Below are positions 41,523-50,197 of a stretch of DNA of 64,000 nucleotides, piece after piece. Where the stretch lies: assembly GCA_011620605.1 (NCBI GenBank), contig WOYW01000016.1, positions 248,001 to 312,000 on the forward strand, given 5' to 3'. Under the pieces are notes generated by a model. The model saw nothing but the letters and a program-made list of their open reading frames with translations. It was not told where the DNA came from and made no database searches. This DNA is from Bacteroidales bacterium. GTDB taxonomy: Bacteria; Bacteroidota; Bacteroidia; Bacteroidales; UBA932. Every line of letters begins with the position of its first letter. The stretch's first letter is position 1. Both the position numbers and the translations under genes were made by a program.

Positions 41523-43724
41523 ATGACCACTTTATTTGCTTTTATCATGACCTCCCTGATTCACCTTATTCCCGCACCTGTAAGCATGGAACCCGGGGAA
41601 GGTTTTTTTACACTGAACGACCAAACGCAATTGTTCCTGTCCAAAGACGCTTCCATGGCAAGGGGAGCAGCCTTGTATTTCACAGAAACCGTGAAGTCTT
41701 CCATGAACATTGATCCTGCTTTTTCAAAAAGCCGGCCTGATGGGAATGCCATACTTTTTTTACCTGACATATCCCTGCCCGCTGAAGGATATACGCTTTC
41801 CGTTAACAACCGGTTTATTGAAATAAGGGCCGCAGATGATGCCGGTTTTTTCTACGGTATACAGACATTATTGCAACTGTTGCCCCCATATGTTTATCAA
41901 CCGGTCTACAAACCAGATCAGTATACACCTTCCCTGACGGCAGATATTCCCTGTGTCCTGATCAAAGATTATCCCGCTTATCAGCACAGGGGCATGATGC
42001 TGGATGTAAGCCGCCAGTTTTATACCGTTGAATACATTAAGCGTTTTATCGACTGGATGGCTGTTCACAAACTGAACCGGTTTCACTGGCACCTTGCAGA
42101 TGATACCGGATGGCGCATAGAGATTAAAAAACACCCGTTCCTTACCAGTAAAGGAGCGTGGAGGGGTCCTGGAGAGGTACTGCCCACTACATACGGGCAT
42201 GCAGGTGAACGCTACGGCGGTTTTTATACCCAGGAGGATATCCGCGAAATAGTGGCCTTTGCGGCAGCACGCCATATAGAGGTCATTCCTGAAATAGACC
42301 TTCCCGGGCATTCCAAGGCCGCCATTGCCAGTTACCCCGATATCCTTTGTGATCTTACCGGAGAAGTGGAACTGAGCATTCAGGGAGTCAGCAACAACGT
42401 CTGGTGTGCTTCCTACGAGAAAAATTATCAAATGCTTGAAGACATTGTCCGGGAAATGGTTCAACTGTTTCCTTCCCAATATTTTCATGTTGGCGGTGAC
42501 GAAGTGGTCACCAGCCAGTGGGCCAGCTGTACCCGTTGCAAAGCCTTCATGCACGAACACAACATGGGTGATCCCATAGAAATGCAATCCTATTTTGTGC
42601 AGCGCATGCAGCAGATCCTCAACAAATTCGGCAAAACGCTGGTAGGATGGAACGAAATTATGGAAGGAGGCGAACTGGACCATGAAAAGACAGTGGTTCA
42701 TGCCTGGCAAAGTCCGGAAAAGATCAAAGAAGCAGCCTCTGCAGGATACCGCGTTATAGCCCAGCCTGCCCAGTATTGCTACCTGGACATGAAACATACG
42801 CCACAGGAACGGGGCATGACCTGGGCCGCGATATTTGATGTGGACAAGGTATATTCCTTTGATCCTGTAGAAACAGCAGGCCTTAACCAAACGGAAGCTT
42901 CCAGGGTAATGGGTGTTCAGGGAGGATTGTGGTCGGAATTGATGAACATGCCTGCTAATATTGCCGAGTACCAGGTATACCCGCGCCTGTGCGCCATTGC
43001 CGAGGTGGCATGGAGTCCCCATGAAAATAAGGACTGGGACGATTTCAACACCCGACTCAGTCAGACGCATTTTTACCGGCTTTATTTTATGGGCATCCGT
43101 TTTAGGATCGCTCCTCCCCGGGCTGATTACGTAAACGGGTACCTGTGTGTGACGCACCAGTACCCGTGGATGATCATACGCTACACGTGTGACGGGTCGC
43201 TACCCGGTCCCAGATCCACGCTTTATACCGGTCCCCTGAAAACCGACAACCCCGAACCGTACCGTTTTGCAGCCTTTTTCAGGGATGAGATCCGCAGTGA
43301 AGTCACCCTGGCAAACCTGCCTTACGACCGCTATCAGAAACCGGTAACACAGGTTACAGGGAATGTGGAAACTCATCCGCGTACGCCGTTGTCCCTTTTG
43401 GGAGACAACAATCCAGCTTCTTATGTAAGCTGTTTTGGTCCTCTGAAAGAAGATCACTATTTGCTGTTTACATTTGAAAGGCCTGTTACAACCCCGGGTA
43501 TCACGGTCCGGACCGGCCTTCCCCGGGTAGATATTGATATTGTTGATTTTGCCAGTGTGGAATATTCCACTGACGGGGTTCATTTCACAAAAGCCGCATG
43601 CCTTTGGAAAAACGGAGGATGCCGTTTTGTGCCGGAGCGGCCTGTTATGGCTGTAAAAATCTTGTTTGACAACAGAAACCAACCCCTGACATATTATTTG
43701 CAAGATCTTCATATAGAAAAATGA
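41523..43724 (+). CDS. Beta-N-acetylhexosaminidase (GH20)
   Basis: A 733-residue enzyme that removes terminal GlcNAc/GalNAc. It has a GH20b N-terminal domain (~10-140), then the catalytic barrel with YQHRGMMLDVSRQFY, NRFHWHLADDTGWRIEIKK, EIDLPGHSKAAIASYP and the catalytic Asp-Glu pair in FHVGGDEVV (~325), plus WGVQGGLWSEL-like VMGVQGGLWSEL. The C-terminal ~200 residues are beta-rich, with a chitobiase-like segment (TCDGSLPGPRSTLYTGPL) and a possible F5/8-type domain. A short hydrophobic N-terminus may serve for export. Third gene of the amino-sugar group. Confidence 0.93.
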   Translation: MTTLFAFIMTSLIHLIPAPVSMEPGEGFFTLNDQTQLFLSKDASMARGAALYFTETVKSSMNIDPAFSKSRPDGNAILFLPDISLPAEGYTLSVNNRFIEIRAADDAGFFYGIQTLLQLLPPYVYQPVYKPDQYTPSLTADIPCVLIKDYPAYQHRGMMLDVSRQFYTVEYIKRFIDWMAVHKLNRFHWHLADDTGWRIEIKKHPFLTSKGAWRGPGEVLPTTYGHAGERYGGFYTQEDIREIVAFAAARHIEVIPEIDLPGHSKAAIASYPDILCDLTGEVELSIQGVSNNVWCASYEKNYQMLEDIVREMVQLFPSQYFHVGGDEVVTSQWASCTRCKAFMHEHNMGDPIEMQSYFVQRMQQILNKFGKTLVGWNEIMEGGELDHEKTVVHAWQSPEKIKEAASAGYRVIAQPAQYCYLDMKHTPQERGMTWAAIFDVDKVYSFDPVETAGLNQTEASRVMGVQGGLWSELMNMPANIAEYQVYPRLCAIAEVAWSPHENKDWDDFNTRLSQTHFYRLYFMGIRFRIAPPRADYVNGYLCVTHQYPWMIIRYTCDGSLPGPRSTLYTGPLKTDNPEPYRFAAFFRDEIRSEVTLANLPYDRYQKPVTQVTGNVETHPRTPLSLLGDNNPASYVSCFGPLKEDHYLLFTFERPVTTPGITVRTGLPRVDIDIVDFASVEYSTDGVHFTKAACLWKNGGCRFVPERPVMAVKILFDNRNQPLTYYLQDLHIEK

Positions 43725-43728
43725 TCCT

Positions 43729-45138
43729 ATGGATATTCTTCGTTTCTACCTTAACGGCGATCTCCGGGAAATCGATTTTTCCGCCAAAGAAAGTCCGCCT
43801 CTTTACTGTTCTGTCCTTCATTACCTGCGCAAGTATGAAAAACTTACCGGAACCAAGGAAGTGTGCGGCAGGGGAGACTGCGGGGCCTGTACCGTTATTC
43901 TAGCCTCTAAAGACACTGTTTCCGGCCGGGAAAAGCGCTTTTCCGTGGATTCCTGCCTGATGCGCCTGCCACAGTTACACGGGAAACACCTTTTGACTAT
44001 AGAAGCTCCGGATCAATACCTGAATACCCGTGCGGTAAAAAAAGCTTTTTTGAAGGAAAGGGCCAGTCAGTGCGGTTTTTGTTCTCCCGGCATGGTGCTT
44101 TCCACCTATATTCACGTTAAAAATCAAATCCCTTTTAACCGGGAAGACATCCAGCGTTCTTTGTCCGGAAATCTTTGCCGGTGCAGCGGTTATCAGGCAA
44201 TTATGGATGCTGCACTATTCCTGGAAAAATGTCCTGAAATACCCGGAAAAAAGGAGCTTCCCCTTGCTTTTCCGGAACCTGAAAGCAAAATGCTGCTTTT
44301 TAAACAGGATGACCTGGTTTATGTTATCCCGTCTACCTTACAGGAATTCTACCGGGTACGCAAGACATGGCCTGTAGCCCGGATCGCAGCCGGTTTTACC
44401 GGTTCCTGCATGGACTATAAAAGTTCTGTTATAGATATCTCCCATATTCCCGAACTGACACATGTTAAGGTTACGGATACGCATATTACACTTGGGGCAG
44501 CCTGTAATTTTGAAACCATGAAAAAGGAATTGGGGTCTTTATTCCCTTACATGATGCCTTACCTGGACGAGTTTGCTTCACTGCAGGTTCGGAACCAGGC
44601 CACCCTGGGAGGGAATATTGCCGATGGATCTCCGGTGGGAGATACCATGCCTTTGTGCCTGGCTCACGATGCCGTCTTTCTTGTTGCCGGTCCCCACGGC
44701 ACCCGCAGCATAGAAGCCCGCCGTTTTACAACGGGATACCGGCAGGTTGCCCTTAAACCTGGTGAATTGATCCTGGCTGTGGAATTTCCCCGGCAGGACG
44801 AAGATGCTTTTTATTTTGCCCACAAACAGGCACGACGCAGAAACATGGACATCAGCTCGGTTTCTTTTGTAGCACGTGTAAATTTACGTGGTAAAACCTG
44901 CCGGGATATCCGGCTGGCATACGGTGGTATGGCAGCCGTACCTACACGGTCAATGAATGCCGAACGCTTTTTGAAAGGAAAAATTTTCTCCCTTAACAAT
45001 TGCCGCAAAGCCTCAGCCCTGCTTGAAAAAGATTTTACCCCTTTATCAGATGTCAGGGGAAGTGCCACATACCGTATGGATGTAGCTAAAAATATGCTTT
45101 TGTTGCTTTATGAATCATACACCGGGAATCATGACTGA
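43729..45138 (+). CDS. xdhA: Xanthine dehydrogenase-like small subunit (2Fe-2S and FAD)
   Basis: A 469-residue subunit of the molybdenum hydroxylase family. The N-terminal plant-type 2Fe-2S domain has EVCGRGDCGACTVIL (~45), the second 2Fe-2S domain has CGFCSPGMVLS and LCRCSGYQ (~115-150), and an FAD-binding domain (~190-465) has VRNQATLGGNIADGSPVGDTMP. It passes electrons from the Mo centre to FAD/NAD. It starts 4 bp after the GH20 gene and overlaps the large-subunit gene by 29 bp. Purine hydroxylation is likely, but related enzymes use other N-heterocycles or aldehydes. Confidence 0.92.
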   Translation: MDILRFYLNGDLREIDFSAKESPPLYCSVLHYLRKYEKLTGTKEVCGRGDCGACTVILASKDTVSGREKRFSVDSCLMRLPQLHGKHLLTIEAPDQYLNTRAVKKAFLKERASQCGFCSPGMVLSTYIHVKNQIPFNREDIQRSLSGNLCRCSGYQAIMDAALFLEKCPEIPGKKELPLAFPEPESKMLLFKQDDLVYVIPSTLQEFYRVRKTWPVARIAAGFTGSCMDYKSSVIDISHIPELTHVKVTDTHITLGAACNFETMKKELGSLFPYMMPYLDEFASLQVRNQATLGGNIADGSPVGDTMPLCLAHDAVFLVAGPHGTRSIEARRFTTGYRQVALKPGELILAVEFPRQDEDAFYFAHKQARRRNMDISSVSFVARVNLRGKTCRDIRLAYGGMAAVPTRSMNAERFLKGKIFSLNNCRKASALLEKDFTPLSDVRGSATYRMDVAKNMLLLLYESYTGNHD

Positions 45139-47392
45139 ACCAGATCTTATTCAATACAGGGAAGCGGCACATCTTTCGGGTGAAACCAGGTACATTCCTG
45201 ATATGGAACTTTATCGTGGAACGCTTACCGGATATGCCGTATCTTCTCCCCATGCCAAAGCCCGCCTGGAACATCTGGATGTTTCACTGGCCCGGACCTC
45301 TCCGGGTGTAGCTGCCGTTCTTACTGCCAACGATATACCGGGCCCTAATACCATGGCTCCTGTTATAGACGATGAACCCTGTCTTCTTCCTGAAGGAGGA
45401 ACCTGCGGATATATGGGACAGGTCGTCTGCATTATAGCGGCGGATACGCTCGAAAATGCCAAAAAGGCCGCGTCTCTTATAGAATGGCAATGGAAAGTCC
45501 TGGATCCTGTGCTTACTGTAGAGGAAGCTATGAAAAATGAAGATTTCCTTTTCAAACCTTTACGGCTTAAACGGGGAGATCCTGCACATGTAATGGAAAA
45601 TGCCCCCTTTAGAAAAAAGGGATCGCTGGAGGCGGGGGGACAGGAGCATTATTACTTTGAAACCCAGGCCGCGTATGCCGTTCCTTTGCACCAGGGAGGC
45701 CTTCTAATACGTTCATCCACGCAAAACCCTACTGACAACCAGCGTTTTGCAACCTCATTACTGGGGCTGAAAGCTTCTGATGTTGAAGTTCAGGTGGGGT
45801 TCCTGGGAGGCGGATTCGGAGGCAAGCAGACTCAGGCAACCTGGACGGTAGCCTGGTCGGCCCTTTTGGCCTGGAAAACAAAAAAACCTGTTCTTTTTAT
45901 CATGGAAAGAGACCAGGATTTCCGTCTAACAGGCAAACGTCACCCGTTCAAAGCTCACTGGGAGGCAGGTTTTGATCATCAGGGACGTATTCTGGCCCTG
46001 GAAATTTCCATGTCTTACGATTGTGGCTGGTGCAACGATGTTTCCATCGCTGTTTTGCATCATAGTCTTTTTCATATGGACGGAGCTTATTACATTCCCC
46101 ATATAGACAGCGTACTTTACGGGTGCAGGACTAACAAACCCAGCAATACGGCTTTTAGGGGCTTTGGTGTTCCACAAGCCATTTCCGTCATAGAATCCGT
46201 TATTACACAGATAGCGCAAACCCTGGGTAAAGATTCCGCAAATGTCCGCTGGAAAAATTACTACGGGATCCGGAAAAACAACCGTACTCCCTATAATATG
46301 CTTGTGGAACATAACATTTTACGGGCTGCACACCGCCAGATAGTCCAAAAAAGCGATTATTTTGGATTGAGGAAAAAGATCAACGCGTTCAACAAAAAGA
46401 ATACTTTCAAAAAACAAGGACTTGCATTGGTTCCCGGAAAATTTGGGATCTCTTTTAATGAATCTTTTTTCAACCAGGCAGGCGCGCTTATTAACATATA
46501 CCGGGACGGTTCAGTTCTGATCCATCATCCGGGTACGGAAATGGGGCAGGGGTTGCATGATAAGATGAGAACTGTTGTTCACCGTGAACTGGGAGTATCC
46601 ACTGATTTTATACGGGTGGCGGATACTTCAACCTCTATTATCCCAAATACCACTTCCACGGCAGCTTCTACGGGAACCGATTTTTCGGGAGCTGCACTAA
46701 AGGATGCCTGCGATAAACTAAAAAAACGACTCAATCCCATAGCTTTAAAAATGATGGGATTGGAAAAAGGAAAAGTGGTTTGGGAAAACAATACGGTATC
46801 CTGTAAAGAAGCCGGCACCGGAGTTCCCTTTAAAGAATTATCCTTTCATTCTTATATGATACTGGAATCTTTAAGTGAAAAAGGTTTCTATAAAAGAGAA
46901 AACATAGGATTTAACCTGGACACCATGACCGGTCGTCCTTACTGGTATTATGTGATGGGATCTTCCGTGGCACATGTGGAACTTAATTTACTCACCGGAC
47001 AGTTCCGTATCCTGGACATGTGGATACTGCACGATTGCGGGGAACCTGTGGACAAAGGAATAGACATGGGACAGATCCACGGAGCTTTTATGCAAGGCCT
47101 TGGCTGGTGTACCCTGGAAAAACTTATAACCGGCAAAAACGGCAGGCTGGAAACTTATTCTCTGGATAATTACAAAATTCCCGGCATATATGAATTGCCC
47201 GAAAATTTCCATATTGAATTATTCCAGGGAAATCCTGAACCGCTTAATATACATAATACAAGGGCAATAGGGGAGCCTCCTTTGATATACGCTCTATCTG
47301 TTTGGCTGGCCCTTCAGGATGCCAGAGGAACTACACTTCCCATTCCGGCTACCAGAGAAGAATTAATAAAACCATTATACAATGAAGAATAA
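45110..47392 (+). CDS. xdhB: Xanthine dehydrogenase-like molybdopterin subunit
   Basis: A 760-residue Mo-binding subunit. The sequence HLSGETRYIPDM begins the domain, and GGGFGGKQTQ marks the pterin-binding loop with Gln. FRGFGVPQAISVIESV, HPGTEMGQGLHDK, and the active-site Glu in TRAIGEPPLIYALSVW follow. ATG 45110 and ATG 45131 are both possible starts; the second (MTEPDLIQYREAA) fits the family slightly better. Cofactor synthesis and XdhC-type maturation genes are not in this window. Electrons go to the small subunit encoded upstream. Confidence 0.92.
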   Translation: MNHTPGIMTEPDLIQYREAAHLSGETRYIPDMELYRGTLTGYAVSSPHAKARLEHLDVSLARTSPGVAAVLTANDIPGPNTMAPVIDDEPCLLPEGGTCGYMGQVVCIIAADTLENAKKAASLIEWQWKVLDPVLTVEEAMKNEDFLFKPLRLKRGDPAHVMENAPFRKKGSLEAGGQEHYYFETQAAYAVPLHQGGLLIRSSTQNPTDNQRFATSLLGLKASDVEVQVGFLGGGFGGKQTQATWTVAWSALLAWKTKKPVLFIMERDQDFRLTGKRHPFKAHWEAGFDHQGRILALEISMSYDCGWCNDVSIAVLHHSLFHMDGAYYIPHIDSVLYGCRTNKPSNTAFRGFGVPQAISVIESVITQIAQTLGKDSANVRWKNYYGIRKNNRTPYNMLVEHNILRAAHRQIVQKSDYFGLRKKINAFNKKNTFKKQGLALVPGKFGISFNESFFNQAGALINIYRDGSVLIHHPGTEMGQGLHDKMRTVVHRELGVSTDFIRVADTSTSIIPNTTSTAASTGTDFSGAALKDACDKLKKRLNPIALKMMGLEKGKVVWENNTVSCKEAGTGVPFKELSFHSYMILESLSEKGFYKRENIGFNLDTMTGRPYWYYVMGSSVAHVELNLLTGQFRILDMWILHDCGEPVDKGIDMGQIHGAFMQGLGWCTLEKLITGKNGRLETYSLDNYKIPGIYELPENFHIELFQGNPEPLNIHNTRAIGEPPLIYALSVWLALQDARGTTLPIPATREELIKPLYNEE

Positions 47393-47759
47393 TATACGGA
47401 TCATTATTTTCTGGGCAGTTTGCTGGGGTCTCTCAGAAGCTACCATCGGCTATGTGCTTCATTTTATTGAAAATTCCGTCGGTATATTGTTGTACCCTTT
47501 TGGAGCTTTCTGCCTTATAAAAGCTTTTTCAAAAAGCGGATATAAAGTTCTTGTCCCTGTTTTGGTAACCATCCTGGCGGCTGTTCTCAAATTGAGTAAT
47601 CTTGCTTTTACCCCGGAAATATTTCATTATAGGGTATATTTTCCTGTCCTGGCCATTTTATCTGAAGGATTGGTCACTTCAGTTCTTTTGTTTATAACTG
47701 CACGATATCCTGTGGAAAACCTGTTTAATAAACTGAGTATAAAAAAAAATATTTTTTGA
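47382..47759 (+). CDS. Small multi-pass membrane protein of unknown function
   Basis: A 125-residue protein with about four hydrophobic helices (residues ~5-25, 30-48, 55-75, 85-107) and a C-terminal basic tail. Its ATG overlaps the xdhB 3' end by 11 bp, so it is translated together with the xanthine dehydrogenase-like subunits. It could be a substrate-uptake component such as an ECF-type S protein, but no diagnostic motif supports that. Confidence 0.7.
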   Translation: MKNNIRIIIFWAVCWGLSEATIGYVLHFIENSVGILLYPFGAFCLIKAFSKSGYKVLVPVLVTILAAVLKLSNLAFTPEIFHYRVYFPVLAILSEGLVTSVLLFITARYPVENLFNKLSIKKNIF

Positions 47760-47944
47760 AAACTTTTCTAGTTGTGAATAACTTTTGTTTTATCCATTTT
47801 TACCAACAAAATTATGAACATCATTTTTTACTTATAAATTCTTAAATAGCTTTATATACAGGTTTTTCATTTATTTATAAACATATCAACAGACTATTAA
47901 AAAAAACAAGATTCTTAAAAATAAATATATTTATTATTGTTTTC
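47760..47944. other. Very AT-rich spacer before ruvB
   Basis: 185 bp, strongly AT-rich. It contains TGTGAATAA (47773-47781) and TTATCCATT (47790-47798), each close to a DnaA box, in opposite orientations. There is no coding potential. It holds the ruvB promoter presumably; see findings for the weak origin-like look. Confidence 0.3.
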
Positions 47945-48958
47945 ATGACTGATTTTGACCCACACAAAAACAGAGATACATCGGACAGGGATTTTGAAGA
48001 ACAGATAAGACCTAAAGAATTTGCGCAATTTTCCGGTCAGGAAAAAATTACCGATAATCTTAAGGTATTCGTAAAAGCCGCCCTTTTGAGAGGAGAATCC
48101 CTTGATCACGTTCTGTTGCACGGTCCTCCAGGATTGGGTAAAACCACTCTGGCACATATTGTTGCGCGGGAACTCGGAGTAGGACTCAGGATCACTTCCG
48201 GGCCCGTGTTGGATAAACCGGGTGATCTGGCGGGTTTGCTTACCGGCCTTGAAGCAGGGGATGTACTGTTTATAGATGAGATACACCGCCTCTCACCAGT
48301 AGTTGAGGAATATTTATATTCGGCTATGGAAGATTTTACAATAGACATAATGCTGGATAAAGGACCGGGTGCCCGTTCCGTACAGATATCCCTGCAACCT
48401 TTCACACTTGTTGGGGCCACAACAAGAAGTGGGCTGCTTACCGCCCCGTTAAGAGCCCGGTTTGGAATACAGTGTCACCTTGAATATTACGATGCTTCAG
48501 TTTTATTACAGATAGTGTTGCGTTCGGCTTCCATATTAAATGTAGATATTGATCAGAAAGCTGCTCATGAGATTGCTTCCAGGAGCAGGGGAACCCCTCG
48601 TATTGCCAATTCATTGCTCAGGAGGGTCAGGGATTTTGCACAGGTAAAGGGTTCCGGAGTAATAGATAATGAAATAACCCAGTATGCCCTGGATGCTCTA
48701 AATATTGACAAGAGGGGACTGGACCAGATGGACAATAAGATATTATCAACCATAATCCACAAATTCAAGGGAGGACCAGTTGGAATAAGCACGATTGCCA
48801 CAGCCGTCAGTGAAGAAATCGGTACTTTGGAAGAAGTCTATGAACCGTTCTTGATCAAAGAAGGATTGTTGCAAAGAACTCCCCGTGGCAGGGAAGCCAC
48901 CCGGCTTGCTTATGAACATCTGGGTATATTCAGGGAAGAACCCGAAAAACTGTTTTGA
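47945..48958 (+). CDS. ruvB: Holliday junction branch-migration ATPase RuvB
   Basis: A 337-residue AAA+ motor: [18 protein letters not shown], Walker [10 protein letters not shown], Walker [10 protein letters not shown], sensor 1 [18 protein letters not shown], and a C-terminal winged helix ending [15 protein letters not shown]. Works with RuvA (24 kb away) and RuvC. Confidence 0.96.
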   Translation: MTDFDPHKNRDTSDRDFEEQIRPKEFAQFSGQEKITDNLKVFVKAALLRGESLDHVLLHGPPGLGKTTLAHIVARELGVGLRITSGPVLDKPGDLAGLLTGLEAGDVLFIDEIHRLSPVVEEYLYSAMEDFTIDIMLDKGPGARSVQISLQPFTLVGATTRSGLLTAPLRARFGIQCHLEYYDASVLLQIVLRSASILNVDIDQKAAHEIASRSRGTPRIANSLLRRVRDFAQVKGSGVIDNEITQYALDALNIDKRGLDQMDNKILSTIIHKFKGGPVGISTIATAVSEEIGTLEEVYEPFLIKEGLLQRTPRGREATRLAYEHLGIFREEPEKLF

Positions 48959-48970
48959 AAACTGATAGTT

Positions 48971-50197
48971 ATGAAAAAATATCTGATTTTTACACTTACC
49001 GCTGTTGTTTTTAGTCTTTTTACCCATCATTCACAGGCGTGTACCTCAGCCATAATAACAGGAAAAGTTACAGCTAACGGTCGTCCTCTTTTATGGAAAC
49101 ACCGGGATACCGGTCAGGAGCAAAACAGAATAGAATTTTTCAATACCGGAAAATACACTTTTTTGGCACTGGTCGATGCTACCGATAAGGGAGGAACTGC
49201 CTGGACAGGTACCAACAGTGCGGGATTTTCCATTATGAATACGGCTTCATACAATTTAAAAGATGATCAGGTAAAGGAAATGGATAGGGAAGGAAAGTTA
49301 ATGTACAGGGCACTGGAAATATGTACAGATCTTAAAGATTTTGAAACGTTTCTGGACACGATTACAAGACCTATGCGCGTAGAAGCCAATTTTGGTGTTA
49401 TTGATGCATGCGGAGGTGCCGCATACTACGAAGTTAACAATCACTCATGGGTTAAAGTTGATGCCAATGATCCTGCCATAGCACCCCACGGTTATCTTGT
49501 ATATACCAATTTTTCCTACACCGGAAGGATTAACGAGGGAATGGGCTATATGAGGTATAAAACGGCCTCTGCCCTTTTTTTGAAAAAATCAGCCACATCG
49601 GATTTCACGCCTCAATGGATATTTAAGAACGTTTCACGCTCCTTTTACCACGTATTCCTGGGAATGGACCTTTGCGATCCTTCGTTTTCTCCTGAAAATG
49701 CTTCCGGCTGGTTTTTGGACCAGGATTTTATTCCGCGCAGGTCCAGTACCTGTTCCATCGTTGTTGAAGGGGTAAAACAGGGAGAGGATCCCCTGGAGAC
49801 CATAATGTGGACCGTTATGGGTTACCCTCCTGCAGGCGTATGCATACCTCTTTGGGTGGAAATGGGAAAAGATCAACCGTATTTACTCCTGGGACAGGGA
49901 GAAAACAACACATCCCCGTTATGCGAAAAAGCCGTAAGGCTAAAACACGAAACCTTTCCCGTAAAAAGAGGGAATGGCAGCAAATACATGTATTTTACGC
50001 ATATATTCAACAGCAAAGGGACCGGATACATGCAGCAGCTGGCTTTGCTGGAAGAAGAGCTTTGTGCGATTTACCGGAATTGTATGGACAGTTTGGAAAA
50101 AGACGGTTTGACAGGTAAAAAACTGGATAAAAAACGAATTAAAGACATGTACGGGCAAATTGCTCCACAGATAGAACGCGTATATGACGAGCTTTGA
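48971..50197 (+). CDS. Secreted Ntn hydrolase of the C45/C69 type
   Basis: A 408-residue protein whose signal peptide ends SQA, exposing Cys as the first mature residue (ACTSAIITGK), the expected N-terminal nucleophile of Ntn hydrolases. Further family features are NGRPLLWKHRDT, GTNSAGFSIMNTASYN and EANFGVIDACGGAAYYEVNN. Related enzymes are acyl-CoA:6-aminopenicillanate acyltransferase-like peptidases (C45), dipeptidases (C69) and choloylglycine hydrolases, so it may cleave a peptide or amide in the periplasm. The substrate is not evident. It lies 12 bp after ruvB and overlaps mfd by 14 bp. Confidence 0.78.
   Translation: MKKYLIFTLTAVVFSLFTHHSQACTSAIITGKVTANGRPLLWKHRDTGQEQNRIEFFNTGKYTFLALVDATDKGGTAWTGTNSAGFSIMNTASYNLKDDQVKEMDREGKLMYRALEICTDLKDFETFLDTITRPMRVEANFGVIDACGGAAYYEVNNHSWVKVDANDPAIAPHGYLVYTNFSYTGRINEGMGYMRYKTASALFLKKSATSDFTPQWIFKNVSRSFYHVFLGMDLCDPSFSPENASGWFLDQDFIPRRSSTCSIVVEGVKQGEDPLETIMWTVMGYPPAGVCIPLWVEMGKDQPYLLLGQGENNTSPLCEKAVRLKHETFPVKRGNGSKYMYFTHIFNSKGTGYMQQLALLEEELCAIYRNCMDSLEKDGLTGKKLDKKRIKDMYGQIAPQIERVYDEL

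Noticed and set aside
41868-43157. Leftward 429-codon open frame
   Set aside because: It lies wholly within the GH20 gene on the opposite strand. The translation has no recognisable domain, while the GH20 frame has a full set of family motifs.
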